40,223 bases of DNA from Phallusia fumigata (taxonomy: Eukaryota; Chordata; Ascidiacea; Phlebobranchia; Ascidiidae), in NCBI GenBank assembly GCA_008931825.1, contig QXVZ01017768.1, forward strand, positions 1 through 40,223. The letters run 5' to 3'. Each line of letters starts with the position of its first letter. Positions within the stretch are counted from its first letter, which is position 1. The notes below the pieces were generated by a model. That model ran no database searches, was not told the DNA's origin, and was given only the letters and a program-made list of their open reading frames with translations. Positions 1 to 12,740 of the stretch are shown here, in pieces. Position numbers and translations under genes: made by a program.

Positions 1-214
1 TTGTCATTGCGGATTAAGTCTATGAGAAGATGGAACATGTTGGGAAAATGTGTTAAAAATGTGATCCACAGCCTTGTTACGAGTCGAGAACGTTTGTCCT
101 AGAGAGAAAAATGAATGTTGCTGTAAGACATAATTCATCTGCCAAGCTGTAGTGACGATTTCGTTTCAGCTTTCATCATAATGAAGTCGTGAACATGCCC
201 AATTTTGTTTATAG

Positions 215-3200
215 GATATTGAACCAGGCCAAAGTTGAAACACCTGTCCGCTTGGTGGTTTACTCTGGTGCTCCGGATCGAGCCTCATTTTCCCTTTCTC
301 TTACGTCGGCACCAACCACCCGGCAAGGTATTTTGATTTTTCTGTAATGTACCACTGCGTGACTGTTATGCAGTTTTGCTAAACTTTCTGAGCCAGCGTT
401 TACATACATATTTTCCTGTTTAGATGCATCTTCTGGTGGTATGTCGATATTGCAAAGTGTTTTAGCCATTGGGCCACAACCTACCACGGTTTGGATTCAT
501 TTAAATTCATCCAGCCGCCATTTTCCAGCAGGTACAAATCATTAATATTTATTTTTTGGCAGGATTTGTTCGCAACTGTATATATTTGTTGTATGTTATG
601 TATCGACAACTTATTCACATTTAGATGCAAAAAAATTGCATCAAACATTTTTCAGTCAAGTCTGTAGGTAGGCATTAAAACCGCTTAGGTATTTAAAATG
701 GCTCTAGCCACAAAAGTGTCCTTCAAAAAACAATGAAATCCAAGCGATAACCTTTAGTTCAGCCAACACTCTCACAAACATCCTCATTTGCTGTACCACA
801 TTGTGATATTTTTCTAACATTAAATATTGCAGGTGAAAAGCCGCAACCGGTCGAGGCTCGCATCGAAGTGATTCTTGATGCTCCGTTTAAGCCACAAGAT
901 GGCAGTAGCGGGTCGTCGCAGGTTCAAACAGCGCTGGATTCGATTGTAGTAAGCGCTGTGCTAGGGGTGGGAAAACTTCATGCCCCAAGAAGCCAACAGG
1001 CCTTGTGTTTTAACACGACCAAAGGTAAGAAGATCATATTCCTGTCTGATTTTATTTAACTTGAATATTGTGTTGATTAAGTGTTCTTTGACTTAAGCCT
1101 GCTACCTTTAACTGATGAGAAAAGCCTTGACGTTTTAAGACTGTATTTGTTATATTTCGCAGCTGGTGATTTAAGACCGGTCGACTGTCAGTATAGGCCA
1201 ACACAACATCTAAATAAACATGCAGTATCAATAGGCCTGTACAGTAAGCAAACGCACAAGACTAGCAAAGGGCAGTGTGGCTGGTAGAAATTTGTCAAAT
1301 TACCCACATGTTTGGTGCATGATGAAATTTCGACCTGTATTGCAAATGTTTTACTAATTTTTCTGTTATATTTTTAGGCTCACAACAGAACAAGTCTTTT
1401 CCGGTGAAAAACGCCGGCAACATCACAGTACAAGTGGAATTTCTGGTCCAAGCTCACTGTGATCACTTTTCAACGACCCCTACAAGTGCCGTGCTTCCGC
1501 CTGGTGGCGATATTGAGCTCACAGTGGAATTTGCACCACCCCAAAACACACATCTTAAACCAGGGGGAGAAGCTGTTTCAACTCTTGTTCTGATGAATGT
1601 AAGTGAGGTTTGGTGTTTCGGTTTGTGTGAGTGCATTGCCTTTCTAACAGGTGACTGTTGGGTGAAATTTTCATTGTTAAATCCAAATAGGAGGTCAAAG
1701 GATACATACATTTGACACTTTTTCTCCATTTGCTTTGTAGCATAAATAGCTGGTCCAAATTTTGATTTTTTCTGCATGTTTTGCTTCGATGTTGGTATGT
1801 AAACTGTGCATCTAATGAAAGTCTGCCGTTTTGCTGCCTGTAACCTTCATCACAGCAGCCCCAATTTACCCCTAATTCTGTTACTCATTACAGATCCTAC
1901 CGTCCGGTCCCCAGTTTGAGGTTAAAGTCTCCGGCAACTTGGCTGACAAGCCTGCTCGTACTTCCATCGTCTCCGCAGCGCCCACTAGCTTACTGACGAA
2001 TAAAACACGCCTGCGGTGGGGTGGCGTCGCAATTGGTGAGTCGATGCGACAGAAACTGATGCTCCGGAGCGGCCCGTGTAAAAATCCCTTCTCATTCCGG
2101 GCGTCAATTAAGGGAGACAACACCAACAGTTTTCAGGTAAAACGTTGAGTCAGGCTTTGTTTTCACAATGCCATGCATGTGGCCAAATGCCAGTGTGTTG
2201 ATGAGTCATGTTTTTAGGTTGTGACGTCAGAGACCGGATGTGAGGAGCTCTCTGCCCGATGTGACATGATGATTACACCGGGACAGGACAAAGCTATAAA
2301 CATCCTATTTGCTCCCTCCCGGCAAAAGATGGTCAACGCTAAACTGGAAATAAAAACCCCAGTTGGTAAGAACCGCTAAAATTCCTCCTTTTGTTTTATA
2401 AGTTGTTTCTTGTCCAATTTAACAGACACTTGGAGCATTGTTATACTGTTAGTCGAGTTATTCGCATAACACATCTGAGTATTTGCAATTGTGGACTCGA
2501 ATCAAATCGATTATTTGGGATTACAAGGCCTTTTCAAGTTATTTGCGCCCTGTAAGTTTTATTAATCGTTGTGATTTGTAACAAATTGACAAAAAAACAG
2601 GTTGGTTAAGCAAAATATGTCGCTTTAACAATATTTGTGACTACCGTGGTCAAGTTTTATTACATGTCGCTTTAATAACGCTGACTCATGTCAAGTCCTT
2701 TAAATCCATGACAAAAAACTCCAGCTAAGCTACGCATTAAGATTAAACAATTCGATTAACGTCAATGCAGACGATTTACCGGCGACCAAGTACACGATCC
2801 CGTTGAGCGGATACGGAGGCAAAAGCAAGATTTCCGTGGAAGGTCTCGAGCTCTCCGATACGAAGGGGACTCCCCTACACAACAACTTCCACCCTGAAAT
2901 GTTTGTCTTGAATATGAAGAACCGAAGTACCGGTAAGGGTAGCTGATTTGCCGTTAAGGTTGTTTGCATCTATTGGATTGCTTTTGCTGCTCTTAGTGCA
3001 AGGGTAGGCAACTTTTTGAACGCAGTGTGCCATTTTACAAAATATGCCAAAATCTTAGTAGCTTTGCGTGCCACGGTAATGACTTCACTGCACATTCAGC
3101 GTTAAATCTGCTTTATACGTTTTCTGTAGCACTTTTTTGCAGTTGCACTGCACTTAAACTCAGCGGTTGCAGTGTCATTCAATGGCTTTAGTTCTTTTAA

Positions 3201-5272
3201 AAAAACTCCCTTTTTCATTGCAGGTGGCGACAATTTTGTGGTGCGCAACACTGGTAGCAGAATGGCATTCGTGAAATTCGTCGTTTACGAGTAAGTGAAA
3301 AGAAGTACCCATTTCCAGAACACAAACATGTATAACCGATCTGCTGGGCCTAATATATTGGGTTTTACAATTTTTTTGCTCGTAGATCATCGTTTTTGAG
3401 GCATTTGAACCAATGACTATGGGTTAAGATGCTTATGCAGCTATTCTGTTCCAACAGAGATTCAACATGCAAGCTGGTGACGTCAGAGGTCACGTGCCAC
3501 CCGGCGCAGTTCGTCCTCCAAGAACGCCAAAGTCGTACGGTCGCTATTCGCTCATCGGACAAAGAGTCAGCTAAGGCATGCTTCCTAAGCATTTGGTAAG
3601 TGCGCACTTCGTTGTAGCCGAAAACCCACAATGCAAAAAGCGATGAAAATTTTCCTACTGAACAAACTTCCAAAATCTAAAAAATTTTTAAAGATGGCGA
3701 AAAACTTCAAAAATCATGTTTTTATTTACCGTTCATGATGCTGATTTGTACTCTTTTTTTTGTATATTACATAGGAACGGCGACGAGCTTGCGCGGCAGA
3801 TGCTGAAGATAACTTTACGCAAACAACCATCCACTTCGTCGTTGGTGAACAGATATGTCCCTCAAACTTTCGCATACCTACGAACCGTCCCATTCGACGG
3901 CATCTTTGAAGGCGAAGGTACTAAAGCCAACTTGATTAAAACACGCATCATTGCTTATATTTTGTACACATGCCAGAATGTGTAAACAATGAAATTGTTA
4001 ATGTTTCAAAATAGTAAAGATGTTTTTGCCTACTAGCAAAGTGCAACATCACACAGCGATCGGAGGATGTGTTAAAAACGCCGTAGCCAATACATAATAA
4101 ATATATTTTGGTCCCACTTAAGTTAATTGCCTAAATTCACAGTGTTAACATGCTGTTAATCAGCTATAAGAGTTTCGTCAATCCTTTACTCACAGACGTT
4201 ATACTGTTATCTTATACTGACAGACTCAAACGCCGAAGAAGAACTTCAAGACCACGAACCACATTCTTTTGACGTCCAAATATTCTACGCAAACATTCGA
4301 CAATCGGCTATCGAGGTACTAATCCATTTGTGACGTCAGTCTTCCTTTCCATCTGCCTCCACATTGCAAATAATGTGTTGCCTTTAAAACGTATCACAAA
4401 ACGATGTGATTTGCATTAAAGATCGTCACCAAACAGCCACAGCCCGATCTGCTCTCGTTGACTGGTTCTGACCAATCAAAAGCCCCCAAGGCGGTTACCA
4501 AGCAACTTCCAATCGAAGCAGAGCGCGATGTTCAGTATCTTCTATCCAAGCTATCCTCAAGAAATCAGGTAGTGACCAGCTTTATGGCTTGAAAGTTAAT
4601 TGGTGAATGTGGGACACTTAACAGGTAAACATTTGTGTTTGTCGCTTTTTGCGTTCCCTGTACAAGCCAAGCCAGTGTCTAAAATTTAACCATTTCATTC
4701 CATTGGCGTTTATCACCAAGACTCAGCTATTTTTCTATTCCTTTACCAGGTTCCAGCAAAATCTGCCGAAGTCACCAAGGACTCGTCGTTCGCTCTCAAC
4801 TGGGACGTAAGCCCCGCCCACTTGACATTGGCCACGCCCCCTTCGAAGGGATCGGGAAGAATGGGCGTTCCTGAAGCGAGTCGGGTTAAGATCGTAAACA
4901 GGTCGATGGCCTCGCTGGTATATGACGTAGTGTGGCCGGGCCACTACTTAACCATCACCCCGAACCGGGGCCGGGTGGAACCAGAGTAAGTGGCCAAGTG
5001 GAAAAAAACTGTTATATATGTTTCTGATACCCATTTTAACTGCAATATTATGTGCACGATACTCTGCTGTACTAGTTTAACATCGCACGTAAGAGTCTGT
5101 CAGTGTGCCTCCCAAAAAAATCTGTACAGTAAAAAAACATAGGTTTCTTAATTAGCCAACTGAAACTGTAGTAAAAATATAATTTTACTGCTTTCCTCAG
5201 ATCCGTATCAATCCTTCTCATCAGCGCGAACCCGTCACTAGCTGGACGCAAGGAGCTACTGCCCTGGTGTGG
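215..5272 (+). CDS. CEP192: CEP192 C-terminal region, first thirteen exons in this window (5' part, gene continues on the other strand)
   Basis: Centrosome scaffold that recruits Aurora A/PLK1 and pericentriolar material; the C-terminal half is a chain of ASH/PapD-like beta domains. Exons, all phase-consistent with AG/GT borders: 215-327, 833-1024, 1378-1598, 1894-2136, 2218-2365, 2771-2932, 3224-3290, 3458-3595, 3775-3917, 4224-4315, 4422-4568, 4750-4985, 5201-5272 (cut by the n at 5273). ASH-like strands are visible, for example LPPGGDIELTVEFAPP and NFVVRNTGSRMAFVKFVVY. The segment PGHYLTITPNRGRVEPES followed by ISANPSL and a PW is a close match to my knowledge of the vertebrate CEP192 C-terminus. 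The gene's N-terminal half lies before the window. The reading continues without loss at 39268 on the minus strand, so this is half of one gene broken by the assembly. Identification is firm. Confidence 0.93.
2999..3100. mobile_element. Possible hAT terminal fragment in a CEP192 intron
   Basis: CAAGGGTAGGCAACTTTTTGAACGCAGTGTGCC has the form of a hAT terminal repeat (CAGGGGTAGGCAAC type). No second end is visible before the exon at 3224. Confidence 0.4.
4318..5272 (+). repeat. Left arm of a 955-base inverted identical pair
   Basis: Every stretch I compared is the exact reverse complement of 39269-40223, and the length matches with no net insertion or deletion over 955 bases. It spans CEP192 exons at 4422, 4750 and 5201 and their introns. 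It ends exactly at the n at 5273, while the partner ends exactly at the last base of the window. Both ends therefore coincide with contig ends, which points to overlapping contigs placed twice. Confidence 0.95.
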
Positions 5273-5273
5273 N
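5273..5273. other. Assembly gap and probable misjoin (single n)
   Basis: One n interrupts a CEP192 exon in mid-codon. The sequence after it has no CEP192 coding potential, whereas the true continuation is on the minus strand at 39268. It is also where KAP copy A runs off its contig before its last exon. Confidence 0.9.
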
Positions 5274-5497
5274 CAAACAAATAGTATTGGCGGGATTATT
5301 AAAAATAGAAAGCTATACACCCAAGTTTAGTATCCTGTGTAAAGCCGTGTTAAAGACTGAACCCCATAACGTTTTTGACCGAACGAGTGTCACTAATAGA
5401 AAGGACAGTACGTACTTTTTATGGTGCAGTCAATGTTGCTACCTTGGCCAAAACGTTTCAAGTTTAAAGTGTACAAAAAGTATGATTTGTTTCTTAC

Positions 5498-8400
5498 TTG
5501 TAAACTGCATAAAGTGATTCGGGTTTAAAAACGCTGCTGGCTTTTCTTAAAGGGTTCAAAAAATTATCATCCAAGCGTTGCAGTAGAAGACTTGTCGTGA
5601 ATGGCCACTGCTCAATCATCATGATCAAAAGAGTAAGGTTTTCGCTAAAATCTTTGAATAGTGCTTCTTTTACATCTTGTTTTGTGGCTAGGTTTACAGA
5701 AACAAACTTTGCGATAACTTCTCGAGTGCCGTCTACCAACGCCGAAGCGCCTTTGGCTGTTGTTTGTGCACCTTTTTCAGCTTTTTCTGCTTTCTCTACA
5801 GCATGTTTTGTTGTTTTTACCGCATCGTTTGCTATTTTTTCGGCTTTTTTCACATTTTTCTTTATTTTAGTTATCACGACAGTTTGGGTGTTGCTGGACT
5901 CGGCTGATGTGGCGGCTGTAGGTTCTTCAGTCGTTTCGTTTGCTTGAAGTTCCAAAGCGTTAGCTGCCGCTCCGTTTGCTTTGCCTATGGCTTTCTCCAG
6001 CTCTTTACTTGTTTTAGATAGTACGGAAGTTTCGGCGTTGTTGTTCACTGCTTTTTCAGCAGTTATCTTGACTTGAACAACTCTTTTAGCGTTTATTGCA
6101 GCATTCTTTGCGGCTGTAGCAGCTTCGTTCGCAATTGCTGCCTTGTGCTCGGCTGCCGCTGCGTCCATCCTGGCAACTCTTTCTGCCTCCCTGCACATAA
6201 CGTTGACCTCCCCGTCTGATTCAACTTCCACAAACACTGTTTCAGTGTCAAACGCCGCTGATGTGCCGGGTGTTTCATTTTCAGTCGTTTCATTTATTTC
6301 TTTTGCTTTTTTAGTGGCTTTGTTAGCTCTGCTTTTTTCGTATTTGGCGCGGCTAATAGACACTCTTTCGCATGGGCTGCGGCTTTTTCGGCCTCTTTGG
6401 CGTATCTTGAAGCCTCGGCAATTTTTTCGTCTGCCTTCTCAGAAAACTTTGAATGTGATTTGCATACTTCCAGGATATCTTTCCAAAGTTTATTGGCATA
6501 TGTGCCATCCTTGTCGCTCAATGGTAATTTTTGACGGAGTTGGTCAAAGAATTTTCCATCTCCACTGTTGTCCCTAAATATGTTTATAAAACCGTCCCTG
6601 GTCTTTTGAACTTCACTTTCATTGTGCAGATGCTTTACTCCCCGATAGATCGACAAGGAATCCCAGATAACTTCCTGCATGTGATAAAATACTCCGCTTT
6701 ACCATAATACTTGTTTTTTTAGGCTACACAGTCCCACCTCCGGGTCGTGAAGTGCAACAAACGTAACTGCCATGAAAACAACGTTTCTTATTCGCTTAAT
6801 GTTTCTAGGATTGGGAAGAATGTGTTCTCCACATATATTTGTTTGAAGAAAGTCTCTGTAAAAAATAAATGCTGCCTAAAATTGTCTGTTTGATGACATT
6901 CTATAGAGCCACCGTATTAAACATTTGAATGCCCGAACTTGTTTAAAATACCAATGGAAACAGTTGCTTGGCCATTGTGGAACCAGTTTGTCTGCAGTTT
7001 ATGCCCAGTTGTGGCATCGAACAGATGACGTGAGGCATGGCTTTTCAGCCTGTTACTCACAACAAACTGGAGTGCCGTAATTTGGCTAGACTAGTCTAAA
7101 CGGCCAATGTCCTGTCACCAGCTGCACTGAGGAGACCTTACAGGTCGAAACAGTGTGCACTGTCTGCAGCTCACAAATCATATTGGCTTTTTGCTTTTAT
7201 ACCAATGGAAACAGTTTTGGTAAAAACGTGCACTTGGCCCATCCTAGCACTTATCCCAACAAACTCAGTTTCGGATGCATCTTAAAAAATACTTTCTTGC
7301 CGGCAAACGCTAAATAGCAAAACACAAAATCAGATTTTACCTTGTCACCTCAAAAGCATAGGTTTTGTCAAAAATGCTCCGTGGAAGTTCCCCGGCTGCT
7401 TGTTGAACCCCGTTTTCGACGGGTGCCTGTTGAACCCCATTTTCGACATGTGCTTGTTGAACCCCGTTTTCGGCGGGTGTTTGTCCACTTTGATCTTCGA
7501 ACATCGTCGTAAGGTACGTTCTGATATGAGGAGTAACCTAAATTAAAGTTGTTTTTTGGTTTTAATTCACGAGGAAGTACTTTTGGATGTTTTTTAATCA
7601 TTTTATAAATCGGCACACCATGTAATATAGATTATGTTATCTGGATATGCGTCAAATATTAAAATTGTATGCCCAGCCGATATAATACCTGACCCACTGT
7701 ATTTATGGAGACCAAAAAGACCGATAAATTGTTACAGTTAGGCGCTATCAACTCTCAGAAAAAATATAACATTACAAATAACAAATTCGACACAAGTGAA
7801 TGATCTAAATCTTACCTCTGGCAGGCAAAACGGCACGTTAATGATTTTCTTTAAATACTCATGACCGTGTTTCGTGACGTTGATAGTGGCGTCACTCCTT
7901 CCATCGATGCTGTTTACTGCCACCACGGGGTCAATGGCAATTAAGCAGAAAATCGGAGACGAATGATCGCTCAGCAAAATATTCACCGCCTCAAGAACGC
8001 TGCGCACCTGCGAATTTATAAACATTTAGATGACGGTTTAAATGCAGCAAGGCTATTTGAGATTCAAAAAGTGAAAAACAATTCTAAACAAAACATTTCT
8101 GACTGAAAAAATTTTCAAGGGCTTGTGCAAAACAATTAAGCTATAATTACCTGGAAATTTATAAATACGTTTTTATTAGGCAAATTCGCCTTAAAACAGA
8201 CAACAAAATGTTTCAAAGCAGTGAGGCTAAACAAGAGTTAAAAGTGAAAAAAAAGTTACTGAGAAACCATTTATAGCCAAAGTAATTCAAGGAAAACATT
8301 TTACTTTTGAAAAGGCTTGTGAACCACAATTGTCTCTTTCAGTGGATTCTGTGACGTGTGATTATTGAAATATTCTGAATGTTCGTTTTATATACAACGC

Positions 8401-11400
8401 TGATTGCGCTCTTTATGGCTCCAGCATCGCACAATGCTGTTTTGTGCTATAAGAACGTGTTTGTGGTACACACAAATGCTGAATTAAAGTCAAGTGAAGT
8501 TAATTCAGGTTTTAGTGGTACGCGAATCATCGAAAAAATGCTGGGAGACCGAAAAATTAGGTTTGAGAACCATTGTATTAAAGGCTGCTTTCCAGCGGCC
8601 TACTTTGTCATGTGTGACGCGATCCAAGTCGTCAATTGCCAGCACAATCTTATAGTCCTGGTTGTAGACATATTCCATCGAACGGATTAGATTAGAAATT
8701 GCCATGACCTGCAATAGGGTAAAATGTAATTCAAGAAACAATAACGTCACTGTAAGGCTGTTCTAGTTCCATGTTTCTATACCATTTTGTCATGCAGTTA
8801 TCTACGGGCACCCAATATAAAAAGCTTTTTATGTTGCTCAATCCAATATCGGTTCGGGCGATAGTATAAATAACTGAATAACTGGGGCCCGGAAATGCGC
8901 AATTCATGTGAACTTACCTCTTTCTTTACAAGCTTCATAAAACCAAGTTTTTCCGACATATTATGCCTTGTACGGTTAAGAGCCCTGCTTATTCGACTTC
9001 TTTGTGAGTATAAATAGGCGTAAATTATCCCCAGCACTGGCGAAAGTATTAAAGCACTTCCTACAGCAGTTGAGAACCCGAGAAATACCTGAAAATGGTT
9101 TATAACATTTAACACACCACTTTGTCAGACAATACAAAAAACTTACATTCTTAAAGTTTGTAATTCCAAACGAAACCAAAACCAACAAAAAAATAATAAA
9201 TGCAGCTGGAAAAAGAGCGACAACGGGTATAAAACAAATCCTGGTGTGGTAACTTTTTACATGTTTCCAGAGACCTGCAAAAGTAAATATTTTAATTTTG
9301 TTTGGAAACTTTGAGCTTCTGCTTTAAACTTACCAGTAAACGTGTCCTTTTTCTGAGATTCCTTAAATGTAATGGATCGAAAAAGTCTAACAGTGAAAGT
9401 TCCAATCTCCTCCTCCACACGATCAACAATAGAAGTGACTATTGCAGCCCAAATATCGTCACTTCCGCCATGTTCCCATGCATTGAAATCAACGTAGATA
9501 AATTTTCTAGGATTTTCGTTTCCTTCAGTCCTGCATATTAAAAGCAAAAACAATTAAATTATTTAAATTGTAGGTTTGTGCGCTGGTGGTACTGTTTGGT
9601 CGATGAAAGTTTTTCTCCTTACCATCTGTTCGTTGGCTTGCGACGCGGCATCTTTGTGAAGGCCGCACAAAAAAGAACTATCCAGTGTAGTCCCTTGTTT
9701 TCATACCCGCCCGTCACACATAGCCATAACACCATTAGAATTAGCAATAGTGTTCCAGCCAATACTCCAGCGACGATCAGTAACCATTCCATTCGACATA
9801 CAAAGTAGGCTACGAACATGACAACTACGATACACAGCATAACCGCAAAAGCAATCCAGGCGCATATTTTCTGTTTTTTGTTTTGAACTTGTCCACTTTG
9901 ACTTACAGATGCATCCGTCTTATTTGCCATTAGTAATTTCTCTAAAACGTACAAGAGTTGTTACAATGGAACGTAGATTCGCACAAATGGTATTGTTACG
10001 ATTTTGTGACAAATTCCGAATATCTGGATGCAATACTGTCAGTTACGAGGTTAATAGCTGTCATGTCATTGTCAATTAAAAAATACCTAGATTAAAAGCT
10101 AAACAAATAGGCAACTAGAGAAAAGGGTGGCAAAAGTGAAAAAAAACTCTTGTTGCCTTTATAGACTCCAACCTTTTGTCAAATTGAGTAAGAATGACTT
10201 GCCACTTCCCCATTTGGAAAAAATTCCGATTGTTAATGGGCTTGTAACATGTTTTAGATAATGGTGCAAAACTTTGGCATACATTTTATATCCAAGCCGA
10301 TCTTTTATGTGTATTCCATCATTGATCAAAGGATTTCCTACAAGAAACAAAAGTGTTGCAGTTTGATGTGTTGTTGAAACACTTACTGAAACTGAACGTA
10401 TGTAATAGTTAACATGAGATACGTGGTTTAACTTTCATAAACATTGATGTCAATTTGAAACTGTAAATTCCATCATGCGTGTAAACAAAGTACGATTCTG
10501 AACATGCGAGGACAACATAAATAACTTTTGCACGTACTCCGAAAGGCGGAAAGCTAAAAAAGTTGTGAGGAAGCGCCTACAACGAACTGGATGCTTTCTT
10601 TCTCTCTCGTCGAGTGTGATTTGCCTATTGTGTCATTCTATTTTTTGATAAGGCTCGAATACATTTCTTTAACCGATCAAATGCAAAACGCAATCCCTTC
10701 TACGACGCTTAGTTTACCTTGTCAATCAAACTTGGGTTTTGGGCGCCCAAAGCACCGTCTATAAACAGAAAAAAGACGAGGGAGGTGTTATTTGCGCATA
10801 CGATGCAATTACATAAAAGTTTCTGTTGCCAAATGCTGGGCAGAAATTTCTTGCATTTTGTTGTTTAAAGAATGGGATTCATTTTATGATGAAAATAGTG
10901 CAGTATCTATTGCGTTTACGATACAGTATCCCACTTGAAAAAAATGATGTTGCAGGCTGCAATGTAGCAGCTGATCAACATTCAAACTCATCTCTTTCAA
11001 GCACCCAGTTTTATGACGCTTAGTTTACCTTTACCAATCAAACTTACCATCAATATCATCGTAGAATGTTCTGGTGAGCAATGGCTTTGTTTCTGAAAAT
11101 GGTAAAGCTGTGTTGCCAAACACTTAAAGAAAACGTATTGTTTTATTTTATCCCCTTTCTCAATTAATTCATTCTGACAACAACACTTTACGTCGCTTAC
11201 AGTAATCTGTCAATCAAGGTTATCAACAATTGTATCGGTGAAAGATGCGACGGTAGGCGAAGGGTTTACTAAATATAACAAAAACGATGCAGTGAGACGT
11301 TAGAGAGTAGGCTATACATAACAGAATATTTTTGGATTATTTTTTTTAAACTTTTTTGTTGTGTTTATATGCGCAAAACCTTACGCATTTAAGTCATTCC

Positions 11401-11464
11401 CTTTCACGCATCATAATTTACCCTGGCAGTCATACTTACTGTCAGTTGCTTCGCGGCCTGCCAT
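5498..11464 (-). CDS. KAP P-loop NTPase, tandem copy A (last exon missing, one frame break)
   Basis: Kidins220/NKPD1-like membrane KAP NTPase without ankyrin repeats. Exons: 11464-11440, 11092-11048, 10337-10173, 9941-9623, 9530-9334, 9274-9147, 9088-8918, 8708-8604, 8007-7816, 7537-7341, 6855-6738, 6674-5498. ATG at 11464 sits in gcaaaATGG. Walker A is GIFSKWGSGKS, followed by two membrane segments, then YVDFNAWEHGGSDD, two more membrane segments, Walker B YKIVLAIDDLDR, and the YLKKIINVPFCLPE sensor region. Three ENGVQQA units follow, then an Ala/Lys-rich coiled coil and the IEQWPFTTSLLL module. A -1 type frame break falls between 6294 and 6363, most likely in the A6 run at 6333-6338. Copy C has one more exon; here the contig ends first. 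Function is inferred from the family: membrane-anchored P-loop NTPase, substrate unknown. Confidence 0.85.
6333..6338 (-). other. Homopolymer frame break in KAP copy A
   Basis: The upstream frame gives AAHAKECLLAAPNTKK and then runs to a stop at 6294. The frame homologous to copy C resumes as SRANKATKKAKEINETTE. One extra A in this run of six would join them. A second A6 run at 6307-6312 could also serve. Either a sequencing error or a real disabling change. Confidence 0.65.
7397..7474 (-). repeat. Three 9-residue coding repeats (ENGVQQA type) in KAP copy A
   Basis: Inside exon 7537-7341 the peptide reads AENGVQQAH, VENGVQQAP, VENGVQQA, a 27-base unit repeated three times. It lies at the same place as the long minisatellite of copy B and the repeat-free exon of copy C. 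Confidence 0.88.
8386..8575 (-). mobile_element. hAT-type MITE fragment in an intron of KAP copy A
   Basis: On the minus strand it begins CAATGGTTCTCAAAC and continues with a CGGTCTCCCAGC stretch, CCACTAAAACCTGAATTAAC, and a GGGAGC-CATAAAGAGCGCAATCA type tract. The same order of words occurs in the element at 30394-30730. The start edge is clear; the other end is a guess because no second terminal repeat is visible. It lies about 30 bases from the splice donor of the Walker B exon. Confidence 0.6.
10718..10758 (-). other. Exon-like segment in the second intron of KAP copy A, probably unused
   Basis: It is flanked by TTTATAG and GTAAAC and would encode DGALGAQNPSLIDK in one phase. Including it breaks the frame into the Walker A exon (GAA ATC CTT TGA). 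Its right flank resembles the donor region of the 11092-11048 exon, so it may be a duplicated fragment of that area. Confidence 0.4.
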
Positions 11465-11820
11465 TTTGCCACAGCAGTTTCCTATTGGTCTAAAAAGGTC
11501 CAGCAAACAATCTTTCTGCTTTTTTCCTTTTTTTGTTACATACTTTACAAATCCCAAACCTTGAGCAAATGATAGTCGCAGACAATTTGCTGGCAAAGTT
11601 ACCATTAAATTTGTCTGCATTCATAATAACGTTTTCCTTGGGTACGCGTAGGTAGCCCCATATCATAGGTTTTTACCGTTGGAAGCTGCTATGTTGGATC
11701 ACATACGTTTTTTTCCAAATTTACACGTTTTTTCTGTCCGCTATAAAATCGTTTTGTTGTAGTTTGTTGTAGTTTATCAAATTTTACTAATAATGTTTCA
11801 AAAAGCTTGATATGATTAAC

Positions 11821-12740
11821 GCAGTGACACTTTCCCAGCTAAAAGCAACGTAGTTTTGACGTTACGAACGTCGCTGGAAAGTTGTGATTTAGTGTAGCAT
11901 TTTTTTAACGAAGTAAGTGTTATAGGAATGTGTGGAAACGAACGTTAACAAAACACGTCGAAGAGTTGTTTTCAATACGTAATGCATAACAAGCAAATCA
12001 CGTAATAATTAACGTTGCTCAAAACTTTTCTGTGGCCATTTTGGACGTCTTGTGTAATCGAAGCTAACCTGTGTTTAACCATTTTGGACGTTATTTGGAA
12101 CGTTTTATCAACGTTAATTTACGACCATACAGACTGCAAAACCACTATTTGAGAACGTCATACGTCACGTGTAAGCAACGTTTAGTACTGACTTCAAATA
12201 TAATTGAGTGGGCAAAACGTCACTACGACGTTGGTATAGAGTTATGACGTCTTTTAACCAAAAAAACAACCAACTGCAACCGCCCAAACTCCTGTCTGGT
12301 GGCGGTTTGACGTTCTCACGGCGTCACTAAAAACTAGCACATTTTAACGTTTTGGTTACGTAGAATCCACAACCTAATTTAAACAAATCAATTAAAGAAC
12401 GTCCTGTTGACATTGCAACCGAGACGTTGTTTTGATGTTCCAAAATTGGCTACAAATGCAACGAAGAAACCCTGTATACCAAGTGCAAATGTCGTTTTAA
12501 CTTTGTGGCTAAAACATTTATCCACGTAGTACCAGTGACAACCCCAAAACGCTGCAAATGCAATCAAAACGTCATGAAAAAACAACAACAGTATTTCGTC
12601 ATCTTAACTACCAACTTTATCTGCCGTAGTAAATTTGACATTGTAATACCGTTATAACCGCAACTCAAAACTTTATCAACCGCTAAACACCGTTATTTTG
12701 CCATTGAACTATTACGTTTATTTCCACTACTAGTGCGACG
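11821..12740. repeat. ACGT-dense non-coding tract
   Basis: I count 28 ACGT tetramers in about 920 bases, mostly as AACGTT, GACGTT, AACGTC or GACGTC. Base composition alone would predict around three to four. Spacing is irregular and no open reading frame explains it. It may be the body of a degenerate repeat element. Confidence 0.7.

Noticed and set aside
8379..8690. Plus-strand open frame of 103 codons
   Set aside because: Antisense to the Walker B exon of KAP copy A and to the adjacent MITE fragment.
10718..10758. Extra coding exon in KAP copy A
   Set aside because: Splice-like borders, but including it puts a stop at the start of the Walker A exon. Direct joining of 11048 to 10337 keeps the frame.
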